This document shows positions 1 to 11,304 of a DNA stretch of 14,294 bases, piece by piece (within the stretch, counting starts at the first letter, position 1; every line of letters begins with the position of its first letter). The DNA is from JBNJEA01 sp051745395. GTDB lineage: Bacteria; Desulfobacterota; Desulfobacteria; Desulfobacterales; Desulfosalsimonadaceae. The notes beneath the pieces were generated by a model. The model was not told the origin of the DNA and did no database searches. It saw only the letters and a list, made by a program, of their open reading frames with translations. A program made the translations under genes and the position numbers. The DNA lies in the NCBI GenBank assembly GCA_051745395.1, contig JBNJEA010000080.1, positions 1 through 14,294 of the forward strand. The letters run 5' to 3'.

Positions 1-96
1 GATCGCCGCCGTCAGCGTCGTCTTGCCGTGGTCGATATGCCCGATCGTTCCCACATTTACGTGCGGCTTTGTCCGCTCAAACTTCTGCTTTGACAT
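1..96 (-). CDS. tuf: Elongation factor Tu, 5' end only (second tuf copy)
   Basis: This is the first 32 codons of EF-Tu, the GTPase that delivers aminoacyl-tRNA to the ribosome; the gene continues beyond base 1. The peptide starts MSKQKFERTKPHVNVGTIGH and contains the G1 P-loop GHIDHGKT at residues 19-26, diagnostic of the EF-Tu family. The ATG at 96-94 is preceded by a purine-rich Shine-Dalgarno stretch (GGAGAGGA) about 8 nt upstream. It is the gene after rpsG, where E. coli-type str operons first have fusA; here fusA is missing and 194 nt separate rpsG from tuf. It is partial only because the window ends. A second tuf 3' end lies at the other edge, so the genome has at least two copies. The family call is secure; which copy is tufA or tufB cannot be told. 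Confidence 0.97.
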   Translation of the reverse strand, partial: MSKQKFERTKPHVNVGTIGHIDHGKTTLTAAI

Positions 97-115
97 GTTC
101 TACGTCCTCTCCGTC

Positions 116-138
116 AAAAAAGGGGGTTTACAAAACCC
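116..138 (-). other. Small stem-loop followed by a T-run upstream of tuf
   Basis: On the minus strand a 6-bp inverted repeat (GGGTTT, loop TGT, AAACCC) is followed after two C residues by six T's at 121-116. This resembles a weak intrinsic terminator or attenuator, placed just before the tuf ribosome binding site. The stem is short and half A-T, so efficient termination is doubtful. It may only be a 5' leader structure of tuf. Termination is an inference; the repeat and T-run are seen directly. Confidence 0.3.
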
Positions 139-180
139 GGAGACCGACTCTGAGGCCCCGTGGGATGCGTCTTTGTGCAA

Positions 181-194
181 CAGAGTAAACTCTG
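181..194. repeat. Perfect 14-bp palindrome in the rpsG-tuf gap
   Basis: CAGAGT-AA-ACTCTG is a perfect palindrome between rpsG and tuf. It could form a small hairpin in the tuf leader or be a dyad binding site. No function can be assigned from sequence alone. Confidence 0.4.
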
Positions 195-222
195 ATCCTG
201 AAAAACCCGATATCAAACAAGC

Positions 223-260
223 CATTTTGCCCATCCGGAAATAACTGGATGGGCAAAATG
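223..260. repeat. Strong 14-bp stem-loop between rpsG and tuf
   Basis: CATTTTGCCCATCC (223-236) and GGATGGGCAAAATG (247-260) are perfect inverted complements separated by a 10-nt loop. It lies about 30 nt after the rpsG stop in the transcript. The bases after the stem on the minus strand (GGCTTGTTTG) are only mildly T-rich, so it is not a clear intrinsic terminator. An mRNA-stabilising or processing structure at the 3' end of rpsG, or a partial terminator separating rpsG from tuf, are both plausible. It sits where fusA would normally be. Confidence 0.75.
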
Positions 261-290
261 TAGGCACTTAATTTCGAACAGCTTCAATAC

Positions 291-761
291 TTACCAGCGG
301 TAATGCGCAAACGCCTTATTGGCTTCCGCCATCCGGTGCGTATCTTCTCTTTTCTTTACCGAAGCGCCGCGCTGCTGTGCCGCATCCATGAACTCCCCGG
401 CCATCCGCCGGGCCATCCCTTTTTCCGGGCGCTTTTTGGAGTACATAATCACCCACCGGTACGCCAGCGCCATCTGCCGCATGGGCCGCACCTCCGTGGG
501 CACCTGGTAGGTGGAGCCGCCAACGCGCCTGGATTTGACCTCCAGGTGCGGCTTGATATTGTCCATGGCCTGCTCGAACACCTTAATAGCGGACTCGCCG
601 GTCCGCTGCTCGACAATCTCTAAGGCATCATAGACCAGGGCCTGCGCCGTGCTTTTTTTCCCGTCGAGCATCAAGTAATTGATAAACCGGGATACCTGGC
701 GGTTGTGGTACTTATAATCCGGGGTAATTTTTCTTTCAGGTACTTCTCTTCTTCTCGGCAT
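291..761 (-). CDS. rpsG: 30S ribosomal protein S7
   Basis: S7 nucleates assembly of the 30S head by binding the 3' domain of 16S rRNA, and contacts E-site tRNA. The 156-residue product has the standard family length. Its hallmarks are the N-terminal MPRRREVPERKITPDYKYH stretch, the central SRRVGGSTYQVPTEVRP block (about 78-93), and a C-terminal region ending in EANKAFAHYRW. The ATG at 761-759 has only a weak Shine-Dalgarno (GGTG, about 6 nt upstream) and follows rpsL by 43 nt, so translation may be coupled to rpsL. In E. coli S7 represses its own operon by binding the rpsL-rpsG gap, which is longer there; whether that operates with this short gap is unknown. fusA does not follow. Confidence 0.98.
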   Translation of the reverse strand: MPRRREVPERKITPDYKYHNRQVSRFINYLMLDGKKSTAQALVYDALEIVEQRTGESAIKVFEQAMDNIKPHLEVKSRRVGGSTYQVPTEVRPMRQMALAYRWVIMYSKKRPEKGMARRMAGEFMDAAQQRGASVKKREDTHRMAEANKAFAHYRW

Positions 762-804
762 CGCTTACACCATTTGTATCGTTAACAATGGTTGTTTCTT
801 ACTC

Positions 805-1176
805 TTACTTCGGCCGCTTGGTTCCGTACTTGGAACGACCCTGCTTACGGTTGGACACGCCCAGGGTATCCAAGGTTCCGCGAACGATATGGTACCGGAC
901 ACCGGGCAGGTCCTTGACCCGCCCCCCCCGGACGAGCACAACGGAGTGCTCCTGGAGGTTGTGGCCGATGCCGGGAATATACGCGGAAACCTCCACGCCG
1001 GTTGTCAGTCGAACCCTGGCCACTTTCCGCAATGCGGAATTTGGTTTTTTGGGCGTTGCGGTATACACACGAACGCAAACTCCCCGTTTCTGGGGCGACT
1101 GCTTTAAGGCCGGCGTACCCTTTTTCTTTCCGATTTTCTGACGCCCATTGCGCACAAGTTGATTAATCGTCGGCAT
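805..1176 (-). CDS. rpsL: 30S ribosomal protein S12
   Basis: S12 lies at the 30S decoding centre and helps set translational accuracy. The 123-residue protein has the usual bacterial length and conserved blocks: MPTINQLVRNGRQK at the start, PQKRGVCVRVYTATPKKPNS (28-47), GHNLQEHSVVLVRGGRVKDL (71-90), and a basic tail ending SKYGTKRPK. The residues where streptomycin-resistance changes occur are wild type (K43, K88, P91, counting Met as 1), predicting sensitivity at this locus. D89, the position methylthiolated by RimO in some bacteria, is present. The ATG is preceded by an AGGGGA ribosome site about 6 nt upstream. It is the first gene after a near-consensus promoter at 1265-1237, so rpsL-rpsG can be transcribed independently of rpoBC. 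Confidence 0.99.
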   Translation of the reverse strand: MPTINQLVRNGRQKIGKKKGTPALKQSPQKRGVCVRVYTATPKKPNSALRKVARVRLTTGVEVSAYIPGIGHNLQEHSVVLVRGGRVKDLPGVRYHIVRGTLDTLGVSNRKQGRSKYGTKRPK

Positions 1177-1236
1177 CTGTTTCCCCTACCTACGTTTACG
1201 CAGTTGATGAAATTCCATCCAAGCTAAAAATGATGA

Positions 1237-1265
1237 ATATTACCCACCAAACCGTGGCCTGTCAA
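1237..1265 (-). promoter_or_regulatory. Near-consensus sigma70-type promoter for rpsL-rpsG(-tuf)
   Basis: On the minus strand in the rpoC-rpsL gap there is a perfect -35 box TTGACA (1265-1260), a 17-nt spacer, and a -10 box TAATAT (1242-1237, 4 of 6 matches to TATAAT). This is the best promoter match noticed in any of the gaps. Transcription would begin near 1230, giving a leader of roughly 55 nt before the rpsL ATG at 1176. It suggests that the str-type genes have their own strong promoter inside the larger cluster. The boxes are seen directly; activity is inferred. Confidence 0.85.
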
Positions 1266-1319
1266 GCCTTTTATTGGATTTTTCGAATTTTGTTCCACCC
1301 GCCCCGGTAATTGCCGCCG

Positions 1320-5741
<4,422 letters not shown>

Positions 5742-5747
5742 TGTTGA

Positions 5748-5753
5748 CTCCTT
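5748..5753 (-). promoter_or_regulatory. Ribosome binding site fixing the TTG start of rpoC
   Basis: AAGGAG lies 6 nt before the TTG at 5741-5739, where translation reads METVYDFFIKPK, the expected RpoC N-terminus region. The nearby ATG at 5757-5755 is out of frame. This supports a non-ATG start for rpoC. Confidence 0.8.
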
Positions 5754-5799
5754 GCATACTTGTCCCCGATTGGGTCAGGGAAATGATGATGCTTCCAGT

Positions 5800-5846
5800 G
5801 CCTGGGCCCGTTTTAAAAACGCACATGTTTTTCTACCGGCCCAGGC
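5800..5846. repeat. 9-bp inverted repeat in the rpoB-rpoC gap
   Basis: GCCTGGGCC (5800-5808) and GGCCCAGGC (5838-5846) are perfect inverted complements with a 29-nt loop containing the A/T-rich TTTTAAAAAC. No U-tract follows on the minus strand. A processing or stability structure in the rpoB-rpoC mRNA is possible. Confidence 0.6.
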
Positions 5847-5851
5847 GTCAT

Positions 5852-5868
5852 CCGGCACGGCGTGCCGG
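5852..5868. repeat. GC-rich palindrome in the rpoB-rpoC gap
   Basis: CCGGCACG-G-CGTGCCGG is a perfect palindrome around one central base; in RNA it would form a 6-bp stem with a 5-nt loop. It comes about 30 nt after the rpoB stop and directly precedes the 5800-5846 repeat in the transcript. No T-run follows, so it is not a terminator. Confidence 0.6.
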
Positions 5869-5900
5869 CTTGCTTCTATCAAAACAGCCACGGGGCCGTC

Positions 5901-8900
5901 TTATTCGTCTTCGCCGACCAGGCTGATATCGAGCCCAAGGCTCTGGAGCTCCTTGGTCAGCACCCGGAAAGATTCCGGCAGCCCGGGCTCAAAGACGTTT
6001 TGCCCCTTGACGATTTTTTCATACATCCGGGTCCGGCCGGCCATGTCATCGGACTTGACGGTCAGAAATTCCTGCAGGGAATAGGCCGCCCCGTACGCCT
6101 CGATGGCCCACACCTCCATTTCACCGAGCCGCTGGCCGCCGAACTGGGCCTTTCCGCCGAGCGGCTGCTGGGTCACCAGCGAGTACGGGCCGATGGAGCG
6201 GGCGTGGAGCTTGTCGGCCACCAGGTGATGGAGCTTTAGCATGTACTTGGTCCCGACGGTGATCTTTTCGTCAAAAGGCTCTCCGGTCCGGCCGTCGAAC
6301 AGGGTGGCCTGACCGGTGTGGCTCACACCGGCCTCGGTCAAAAGCGATTTGATTTCGTCTTCCTTGGCCCCGTCGAATACCGGCGTGGCCATATAGACCC
6401 CGTCGCGGTTGTTTTGGGCCAAAGACAGCAGATCCTGGTCGGACAGGCTGGCCACCGCCCTTTTTTCCGGGCCGTCGGTGAAAATGCATTTAAATTTCTC
6501 CCGCATTTCATCGAGCTTTTTGTCCGCAAGCATCTGGTTGATCTGATCGCCGAGACCCTTGGCCGCCCGGCCCAGATGAATTTCTAAAATCTGGCCGACG
6601 TTCATGCGAGACGGCACCCCGAGCGGGTTTAAGACCATGTCCACGGCCCTGCCGTCTTCAAAATACGGCAGGTCCTCTTCGGGTAAAATACGCGAAACCA
6701 CGCCCTTGTTGCCGTGCCGGCCGGCCATCTTGTCGCCCACGGCCAGGGTGCGCTTCATGGCCACGTAGACCTTGATCATTTTAATAACGCCCGGCGGCAG
6801 GTCATCGCCTTTTTCAATGGAGCTGACATGATTGTCGAAGGCCGATTTGGCCAACTCAGCCTGCTCCTGGTACCGGCCGAGGATTTCACTGACCTTCTCG
6901 TCGGCCTTTTTGTCCTTCATCACGATATGCTCAAACCGGGAAAGCGGCACATCGGCAATCATCTGCTTTTCGATCCGGGTGTCTTTCGGGATCATCACCT
7001 TCTTGCCGTCGGTTAAGTCCTCGGCGCACTGCTTGCCGACCAGATGCCCGGCCAGCTCGTTTTTGGCCATCTCGTTGATAATCCGCAGCTCATCATCGCG
7101 GTCTTTTTCAAGGGCGGCGATTTCTTCGTCCTCGATGGCGCGGGACCGGTCGTCTTTTTCCACGCCGCGGCGGGAAAACACCTTGACGTCGGTGACAATG
7201 CCCGTAACGCTTGGCGGCACTTTAAGAGAAGTGTCTTTCACATCCCCGGCTTTTTCCCCGAAAATGGCCCGGAGCAGCTTTTCTTCGGGCGACAACTGGG
7301 TTTCGCCCTTGGGCGTAACCTTGCCCACGAGAATGTCGCCGGGGCCGACCTCGGCGCCGAGCCGAATAATGCCGCTGTCATCAAGGTCTTTGAGAGCCTC
7401 TTCCCCGACATTGGGGATATCGCGGGTAATTTCTTCCCGGCCCAGCTTGGTGTCGCGTGCCAGGATCTCGAATTCCTCGATGTGGATCGAAGTAAAAACC
7501 CCGTCTTTGACCAGGCGATCACTGACTAAGATGGAGTCTTCAAAGTTATATCCGCCCCAGGGCATAAACGCCACGGTAACGTTCTGGCCAAGCGCAAGTT
7601 CGCCCTTGCTCGTGGCCGGCCCGTCGGCGATGATTTCGCCGGCCCGGATATATTCGCCCTTCTGCACGATGGGGCGATGGTTAAAGCAGGTGTTCTGGTT
7701 GGACCGAACGAATTTGGAAAGATTGTATATGGTCACATCCTTTTGGGACGGCTCGTCGGAGGGTTCATGCTGCAGCACGATCCGGGAGGCATCCACATTG
7801 ACGACCCGTCCGTCGCGCTTGGCCACAATGGCGACACCGGAATCCCGGGCCACGATACCCTCGATGCCGGTGCCGACCAGCGGGGCATCGGTTTCGAGCA
7901 AAGGCACGGCCTGGCGCATCATGTTCGATCCCATCAGTGCGCGGTTGGCGTCATCGTTTTCCAGAAACGGCACAAGCGAGGCCGAAATGCTGACCAACTG
8001 ATTGGGCGACACGTCCATCAATTCGATCTTGTTTCTGTCGACCATCATAAATTCGCCATCGACCCGGGAAATGACAACCGAATTGACATACTCGTTGTTT
8101 TCATCGACCGGCGCATTGGCCTGGGCGATGGGATGATCCTGTTCCTGGAAGGCGGAAAGCAGCTTGACGGTTTCGGACACGGTGGCCTGCTCGACCACCC
8201 GGTAGGGGGTTTCGATGAAACCGAATTCGTTGACCCGCGCATAGGTGCAAAGCGATACAATCAAGCCGATGTTGGGCCCTTCCGGGGTTTCAATGGGACA
8301 GATCCGCCCGTAATGGGAGGGATGAACGTCACGGACTTCGAAGCCTGCCCGGTCCCGGGTCAATCCGCCGGGGCCCAGGGCGCTCAGACGCCGTTTGTGC
8401 GTGGTTTCCGACAACGGGTTGGTCTGATCGAGAAACTGCGACAACTGGCTGGTGCCGAAAAACTCCTTGACCACCGCGGAAACCGGCTTCGGATTGACCA
8501 GGTCATTGGGCATTAACGCATCGACTTCCTGCATACTCATACGTTCCTTAATCGCCCGTTCCATCCGGACCAGCCCGATGCGGTACTGGTTTTCCAGCAG
8601 CTCGCCCACGGCACGGACCCGTCGGTTGCCCAAATGGTCGATATCGTCGACCGCCCCCTGGGTGTCGCGCAATTCCACCAGCGTGCGGGCGGTCAACAGG
8701 ATATCTTCCTTGCGCAGGGTCCGGACATCGATCGGGGTGTTGAGGTTTAACCGGTGGTTGATTTTCAGGCGTCCCACGCTGGACAGATCGTAATAGGCGG
8801 TCTTGAAAAACAGGTGATCGATAAACTCCTGGGCCACTTCACCGGTCACCGGGTTGCCGGGCCGCAGCCGCCGGTAGATATCGATTAAGGCCTCTTCCTT

Positions 8901-9998
8901 GGTCTTGACCTTGTCCATCAGCAGTGTCTTGCGGATCGACTGGCTGGCAAAGGGGCCTTCCATGACCAGGATTTCAAACCACTCGACCCCGGCGGCTTTT
9001 AACTGCTCGGTTAAATCCGTATCCAAGGTGTCGTTGGCGCGGGCGATGACAGCCCCGGTTTCCGGGTTTACCACGTCGGAGGCCACCACGCGCTCAGCAA
9101 GCTCGTCATCGGTCATGGGTATATACTCGACACCGGCGGACTGCAGCTGGCGGATGGCGCGCTTGGTGATCATGCGGCCCTTCTTGACCAGCACGTCGCC
9201 GGTTTCGGGATTGACAATGTCTTCGCCCGGACGCTCACCCTTCAGAAAATCGGCGTTGATGGCCCGGGAAAACTTTTCGCCCTGGACGTAAATTTTTTCC
9301 TTGTTGTAGAAGTAGGACAGGACGTCATAATCCGTGTAGCCGAGGGCTTTAAACAAAAGGGTGACAGGAAATTTCCGGCGACGGTCGATCCGGATGTAGA
9401 CGATGTCCTTGGGATCGATTTCCATGTCGATCCAAGAACCGCGTACCGGGATCATGCGTGCCGTGTAAATGATGCGGCCGCTCGAATGGGTCTTGCCCTT
9501 GTCATGGTCGAAAAACACCCCGGAGGATCGGTGCAGCTGACTGACGATGGCCCGTTCGGTGCCGTTGATGATAAACGTGCCGCGCTCGGTCATCAGCGGG
9601 ATGGTGCCGAAATATATCTCCTGTTCCTTTATATCGCGGATATTGGATACCCCGGTGCCCTTGTCCACGTCGTAGACCACGAGCCGGACCCGGATCCGAA
9701 CGGAAATTTCATAGGTCATCCCCCGATTGATGCATTCGCCGACCGAATGCTTGACTTCCCCGAAGTGATACGAAACAAATTCAAGTGAAGCGGTATTGGT
9801 AAAATCCTTGATGGGAAACACCGAGTTAAACACCGACTGCAGGCCGATATCTTCCCGATCTTCAGGGGCAATCCCCATCTGCAGAAACCGCTGGTAGGAC
9901 TCCCGCTGCATCCCGATAAGGTCGGGAATATCGACAATCGATTGGATGCGACCGAAATTTTTCCTGAACCGTTTATATTTCGGCGGATTACCTGTCAT
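5901..9998 (-). CDS. rpoB: RNA polymerase beta subunit
   Basis: Beta subunit of core RNA polymerase, 1365 residues (E. coli 1342), forming with beta' the active-site cleft. An SI1-type insertion (about 233-353) and an SI2-type insertion (about 947-1055) are both present, as in Proteobacteria. The rifampicin region GTSQLSQFLDQTNPLSETTH begins at 515; Q521, D524, H534, R537, S539 and L541 are all wild type, predicting rifampicin sensitivity. Other conserved blocks are YGRICPIETPEGPNIGLI (563-580), WGGYNFEDSI (814-823), KMAGRHGNKG (1090-1099) and GGKAQFGGQRLGEMEVWAIE (1281-1300). The ATG at 9998-9996 has GGAG 5 nt upstream. It follows rplL by 242 nt, with two strong stem-loops in the gap, and precedes rpoC. 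The frame is intact. Confidence 0.99.
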   Translation of the reverse strand: MTGNPPKYKRFRKNFGRIQSIVDIPDLIGMQRESYQRFLQMGIAPEDREDIGLQSVFNSVFPIKDFTNTASLEFVSYHFGEVKHSVGECINRGMTYEISVRIRVRLVVYDVDKGTGVSNIRDIKEQEIYFGTIPLMTERGTFIINGTERAIVSQLHRSSGVFFDHDKGKTHSSGRIIYTARMIPVRGSWIDMEIDPKDIVYIRIDRRRKFPVTLLFKALGYTDYDVLSYFYNKEKIYVQGEKFSRAINADFLKGERPGEDIVNPETGDVLVKKGRMITKRAIRQLQSAGVEYIPMTDDELAERVVASDVVNPETGAVIARANDTLDTDLTEQLKAAGVEWFEILVMEGPFASQSIRKTLLMDKVKTKEEALIDIYRRLRPGNPVTGEVAQEFIDHLFFKTAYYDLSSVGRLKINHRLNLNTPIDVRTLRKEDILLTARTLVELRDTQGAVDDIDHLGNRRVRAVGELLENQYRIGLVRMERAIKERMSMQEVDALMPNDLVNPKPVSAVVKEFFGTSQLSQFLDQTNPLSETTHKRRLSALGPGGLTRDRAGFEVRDVHPSHYGRICPIETPEGPNIGLIVSLCTYARVNEFGFIETPYRVVEQATVSETVKLLSAFQEQDHPIAQANAPVDENNEYVNSVVISRVDGEFMMVDRNKIELMDVSPNQLVSISASLVPFLENDDANRALMGSNMMRQAVPLLETDAPLVGTGIEGIVARDSGVAIVAKRDGRVVNVDASRIVLQHEPSDEPSQKDVTIYNLSKFVRSNQNTCFNHRPIVQKGEYIRAGEIIADGPATSKGELALGQNVTVAFMPWGGYNFEDSILVSDRLVKDGVFTSIHIEEFEILARDTKLGREEITRDIPNVGEEALKDLDDSGIIRLGAEVGPGDILVGKVTPKGETQLSPEEKLLRAIFGEKAGDVKDTSLKVPPSVTGIVTDVKVFSRRGVEKDDRSRAIEDEEIAALEKDRDDELRIINEMAKNELAGHLVGKQCAEDLTDGKKVMIPKDTRIEKQMIADVPLSRFEHIVMKDKKADEKVSEILGRYQEQAELAKSAFDNHVSSIEKGDDLPPGVIKMIKVYVAMKRTLAVGDKMAGRHGNKGVVSRILPEEDLPYFEDGRAVDMVLNPLGVPSRMNVGQILEIHLGRAAKGLGDQINQMLADKKLDEMREKFKCIFTDGPEKRAVASLSDQDLLSLAQNNRDGVYMATPVFDGAKEDEIKSLLTEAGVSHTGQATLFDGRTGEPFDEKITVGTKYMLKLHHLVADKLHARSIGPYSLVTQQPLGGKAQFGGQRLGEMEVWAIEAYGAAYSLQEFLTVKSDDMAGRTRMYEKIVKGQNVFEPGLPESFRVLTKELQSLGLDISLVGEDE

Positions 9999-10031
9999 TT
10001 TTTCTCCAAAATAAAATAAATTTGATTTTCA

Positions 10032-10077
10032 CCGTGAAACACGGCTGCCGGGCATTGCCCGGCGCCGGCTTTCACGG
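10032..10077. repeat. Long stem-loop just upstream of rpoB
   Basis: Nested inverted repeats make one extended hairpin: CCGTGAAA (10032-10039) with TTTCACGG (10070-10077), CGGC (10042-10045) with GCCG (10064-10067), and GCCGGGC (10047-10053) with GCCCGGC (10057-10063) around an ATT loop. That is about 19 base pairs with small interruptions. It resembles in position the RNase III-processed hairpin known between rplL and rpoB in E. coli. The DNA after it on the minus strand is A/T-rich but lacks an immediate U-tract. Confidence 0.75.
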
Positions 10078-10158
10078 AATGAACCATTGAAATAAATTCC
10101 AACAGGTTATACGTCCCAACGGTTGACAAGTGACACCATCGGGCAATACAGAATGACC

Positions 10159-10235
10159 GAACGAAAACCGGGATTTTTCGTCAAAATTTCGTTTAACGGG
10201 GGCACAGATATTGGCGAAAAAGACGGTTTTCGTTC
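10159..10235. repeat. Long-range stem-loop immediately after rplL
   Basis: GAACGAAAACCG (10159-10170) and CGGTTTTCGTTC (10224-10235) are perfect 12-bp inverted complements. Inside them TTTTTCG (10174-10180) can pair with CGAAAAA (10215-10221), leaving a 34-nt loop. The structure begins 5 nt after the rplL stop codon. In E. coli the rplL-rpoB gap holds an attenuator that lowers rpoBC expression relative to ribosomal proteins; this structure is a candidate for an equivalent role, but it has no U-tract. Confidence 0.7.
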
Positions 10236-10240
10236 ATACA

Positions 10241-10624
10241 TTACTTGATTTCCACAGAGGCCCCGGCCCCTTCGAGCTGTTCTTTCATCTTCTCGGCCTC
10301 TTCCTTGACCACGCCTTCCTTGACGGCCTTGGGCACTTCCTCGACCAGCGCCTTGGCTTCTTTTAAGCCGAGGCCGGTAATGGCGCGGACTTCCTTGATC
10401 ACCTGGATCTTCTTGTCGCCGGGCGTGGTCAGCACCACGTCGAATTCGGTCTGCTCCTCGGCCGGTTCGGCGGCTTCACCGCCGGCGGGGGCGCCGGCAA
10501 CGGCCACCGGTGCGGCCGCGGAGACGCCGAATTTTTCCTCCAGTTCCTTGACGAACTCGGAGAGCTCCAGTACGCTCATGTTTGCAATAAACTCAACTAC
10601 ATCTTCCTTGGTTACGTCAGCCAT
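10241..10624 (-). CDS. rplL: 50S ribosomal protein L7/L12
   Basis: L7/L12 forms the flexible multimeric stalk of the 50S subunit that recruits and activates the translational GTPases. The 127-residue product has the family's three parts: an N-terminal dimerisation and L10-binding helix region (1-33, ending EKFGVS), an Ala/Gly/Pro/Glu hinge (about 34-57), and the globular C-terminal domain from about 58 (FDVVL, then KIQVIKEVRAITGLGLKEAK, ending GASVEIK). The hinge is slightly long. The start ATG at 10624-10622 has a strong GGAGG ribosome site 9 nt upstream, fitting the need for four to six copies per ribosome. It follows rplJ by 96 nt and is presumably governed by the L10 leader. Confidence 0.99.
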   Translation of the reverse strand: MADVTKEDVVEFIANMSVLELSEFVKELEEKFGVSAAAPVAVAGAPAGGEAAEPAEEQTEFDVVLTTPGDKKIQVIKEVRAITGLGLKEAKALVEEVPKAVKEGVVKEEAEKMKEQLEGAGASVEIK

Positions 10625-10689
10625 GGTTTTTATCCTCCAAAAAGTATATGATAATGTGTCTTGATAATGATTGAAATCGTTGTTGACGG

Positions 10690-10707
10690 CCCCGAAGCAA
10701 ATCGGGG
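10690..10707. repeat. Small hairpin in the rplJ-rplL gap
   Basis: CCCCGA (10690-10695) and TCGGGG (10702-10707) form a 6-bp stem with a 6-nt loop, about 13 nt after the rplJ stop codon. No U-tract follows on the minus strand, so termination is unlikely. It may protect or separate the rplJ and rplL cistrons. Confidence 0.45.
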
Positions 10708-10720
10708 AAAACAGTGCCGA

Positions 10721-11245
10721 TTACGCCGCGTCTTTCTGATCGCGGATGGCCTGGAGCGCATAAAGCAGCCGCTCGGGCACATTGTTTAATGCCCGGACAA
10801 GTCCGGTGGGCACTGCATTCATTGCAGACAGCACCTGGGACAGCAACGCTTCGCGGGATGGCAGGTCGGACAGCGCCTTGATATCTTCCACGGCAAGCGC
10901 CTTTCCCCCCATAACGCCTGCCCGGATTTCCAGCGTTTCATTTTCCTTGGCGAATTCGTTTAACACCTTCGCCGGCGCAACCGGGTCATCGAAACTCATG
11001 GCGATCGCGCTGGGACCCTGGAAATGTTCGCGGATCAAATCCACGTCCGTATCCGCAGCGGCCCGGATCAACAGCGTATTTTTCACCACCTGGAACTCGA
11101 CACCGGCTTGACGGAGCCGGGCGCGCAAGTCGTTGATTTTCGTAACGTTTAAACCCTTGGCATCCACGAGGATCAGGATTTTTTTCCGTTCGAAGCGCTC
11201 GCGCAGCGCCGATACCATTTCCTTTTTCTGCGTTAGAGTAAGCAC
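10721..11245 (-). CDS. rplJ: 50S ribosomal protein L10
   Basis: L10 anchors the L7/L12 dimers to 23S rRNA at the stalk base, and the L10-L12 complex classically represses its own mRNA. The product (174 residues from this start) shows the L10 pattern: a basic N-terminal helix, LILVDAKGLNVTKINDLRA, then FQVVKNTLLIRAA and FQGPSAIAMSFDDPVAPAKV, and a helical C-terminus that binds L12. A GTG at 11254 would add three residues but lies against the AAGGGGG ribosome site; the GTG at 11245-11243 lies 8 nt from it and aligns with the E. coli start (MALNLQDK against VLTLTQKK). Either way the start is GTG. The leader carries an L10-type RNA motif. Confidence 0.95.
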   Translation of the reverse strand: MLTLTQKKEMVSALRERFERKKILILVDAKGLNVTKINDLRARLRQAGVEFQVVKNTLLIRAAADTDVDLIREHFQGPSAIAMSFDDPVAPAKVLNEFAKENETLEIRAGVMGGKALAVEDIKALSDLPSREALLSQVLSAMNAVPTGLVRALNNVPERLLYALQAIRDQKDAA

Positions 11246-11304
11246 GTGATACACCCCCTTTCTGAATCTGTAAAAACCAAGGGCGACACAGAAGCATCAT
11301 GGAT

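Noticed and set aside
23..244. A 73-residue plus-strand open frame at the window start
   Set aside because: It runs antisense to the tuf start and across the structured rpsG-tuf gap, without a ribosome site or recognisable protein features.
223..260. The rpsG-tuf stem-loop as an intrinsic terminator
   Set aside because: Neither strand has a run of T's directly after the stem, so it was kept as a structure of unknown role.
805..1176. Streptomycin-resistance changes in S12 and rifampicin-resistance changes in RpoB (8360-8460)
   Set aside because: All positions I could map to the known resistance sites are wild type.
6832..8001. A 389-residue open frame on the plus strand
   Set aside because: It is fully antisense to the conserved part of rpoB, is rich in Ser/Arg/Pro as expected of a shadow frame in GC-rich DNA, and resembles no family I recognise.
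10106..10134. A minus-strand promoter for rpoBC (GTCACT-N17-TATAAC)
   Set aside because: The -10 is good but the -35 matches only 3 of 6; too weak to call without transcript data.
10123..10151. A plus-strand promoter (TTGACA) in the rplL-rpoB gap
   Set aside because: The -35 match is perfect, but no -10 box with more than 3 of 6 matches lies at 16-18 nt, and no plus-strand gene follows.
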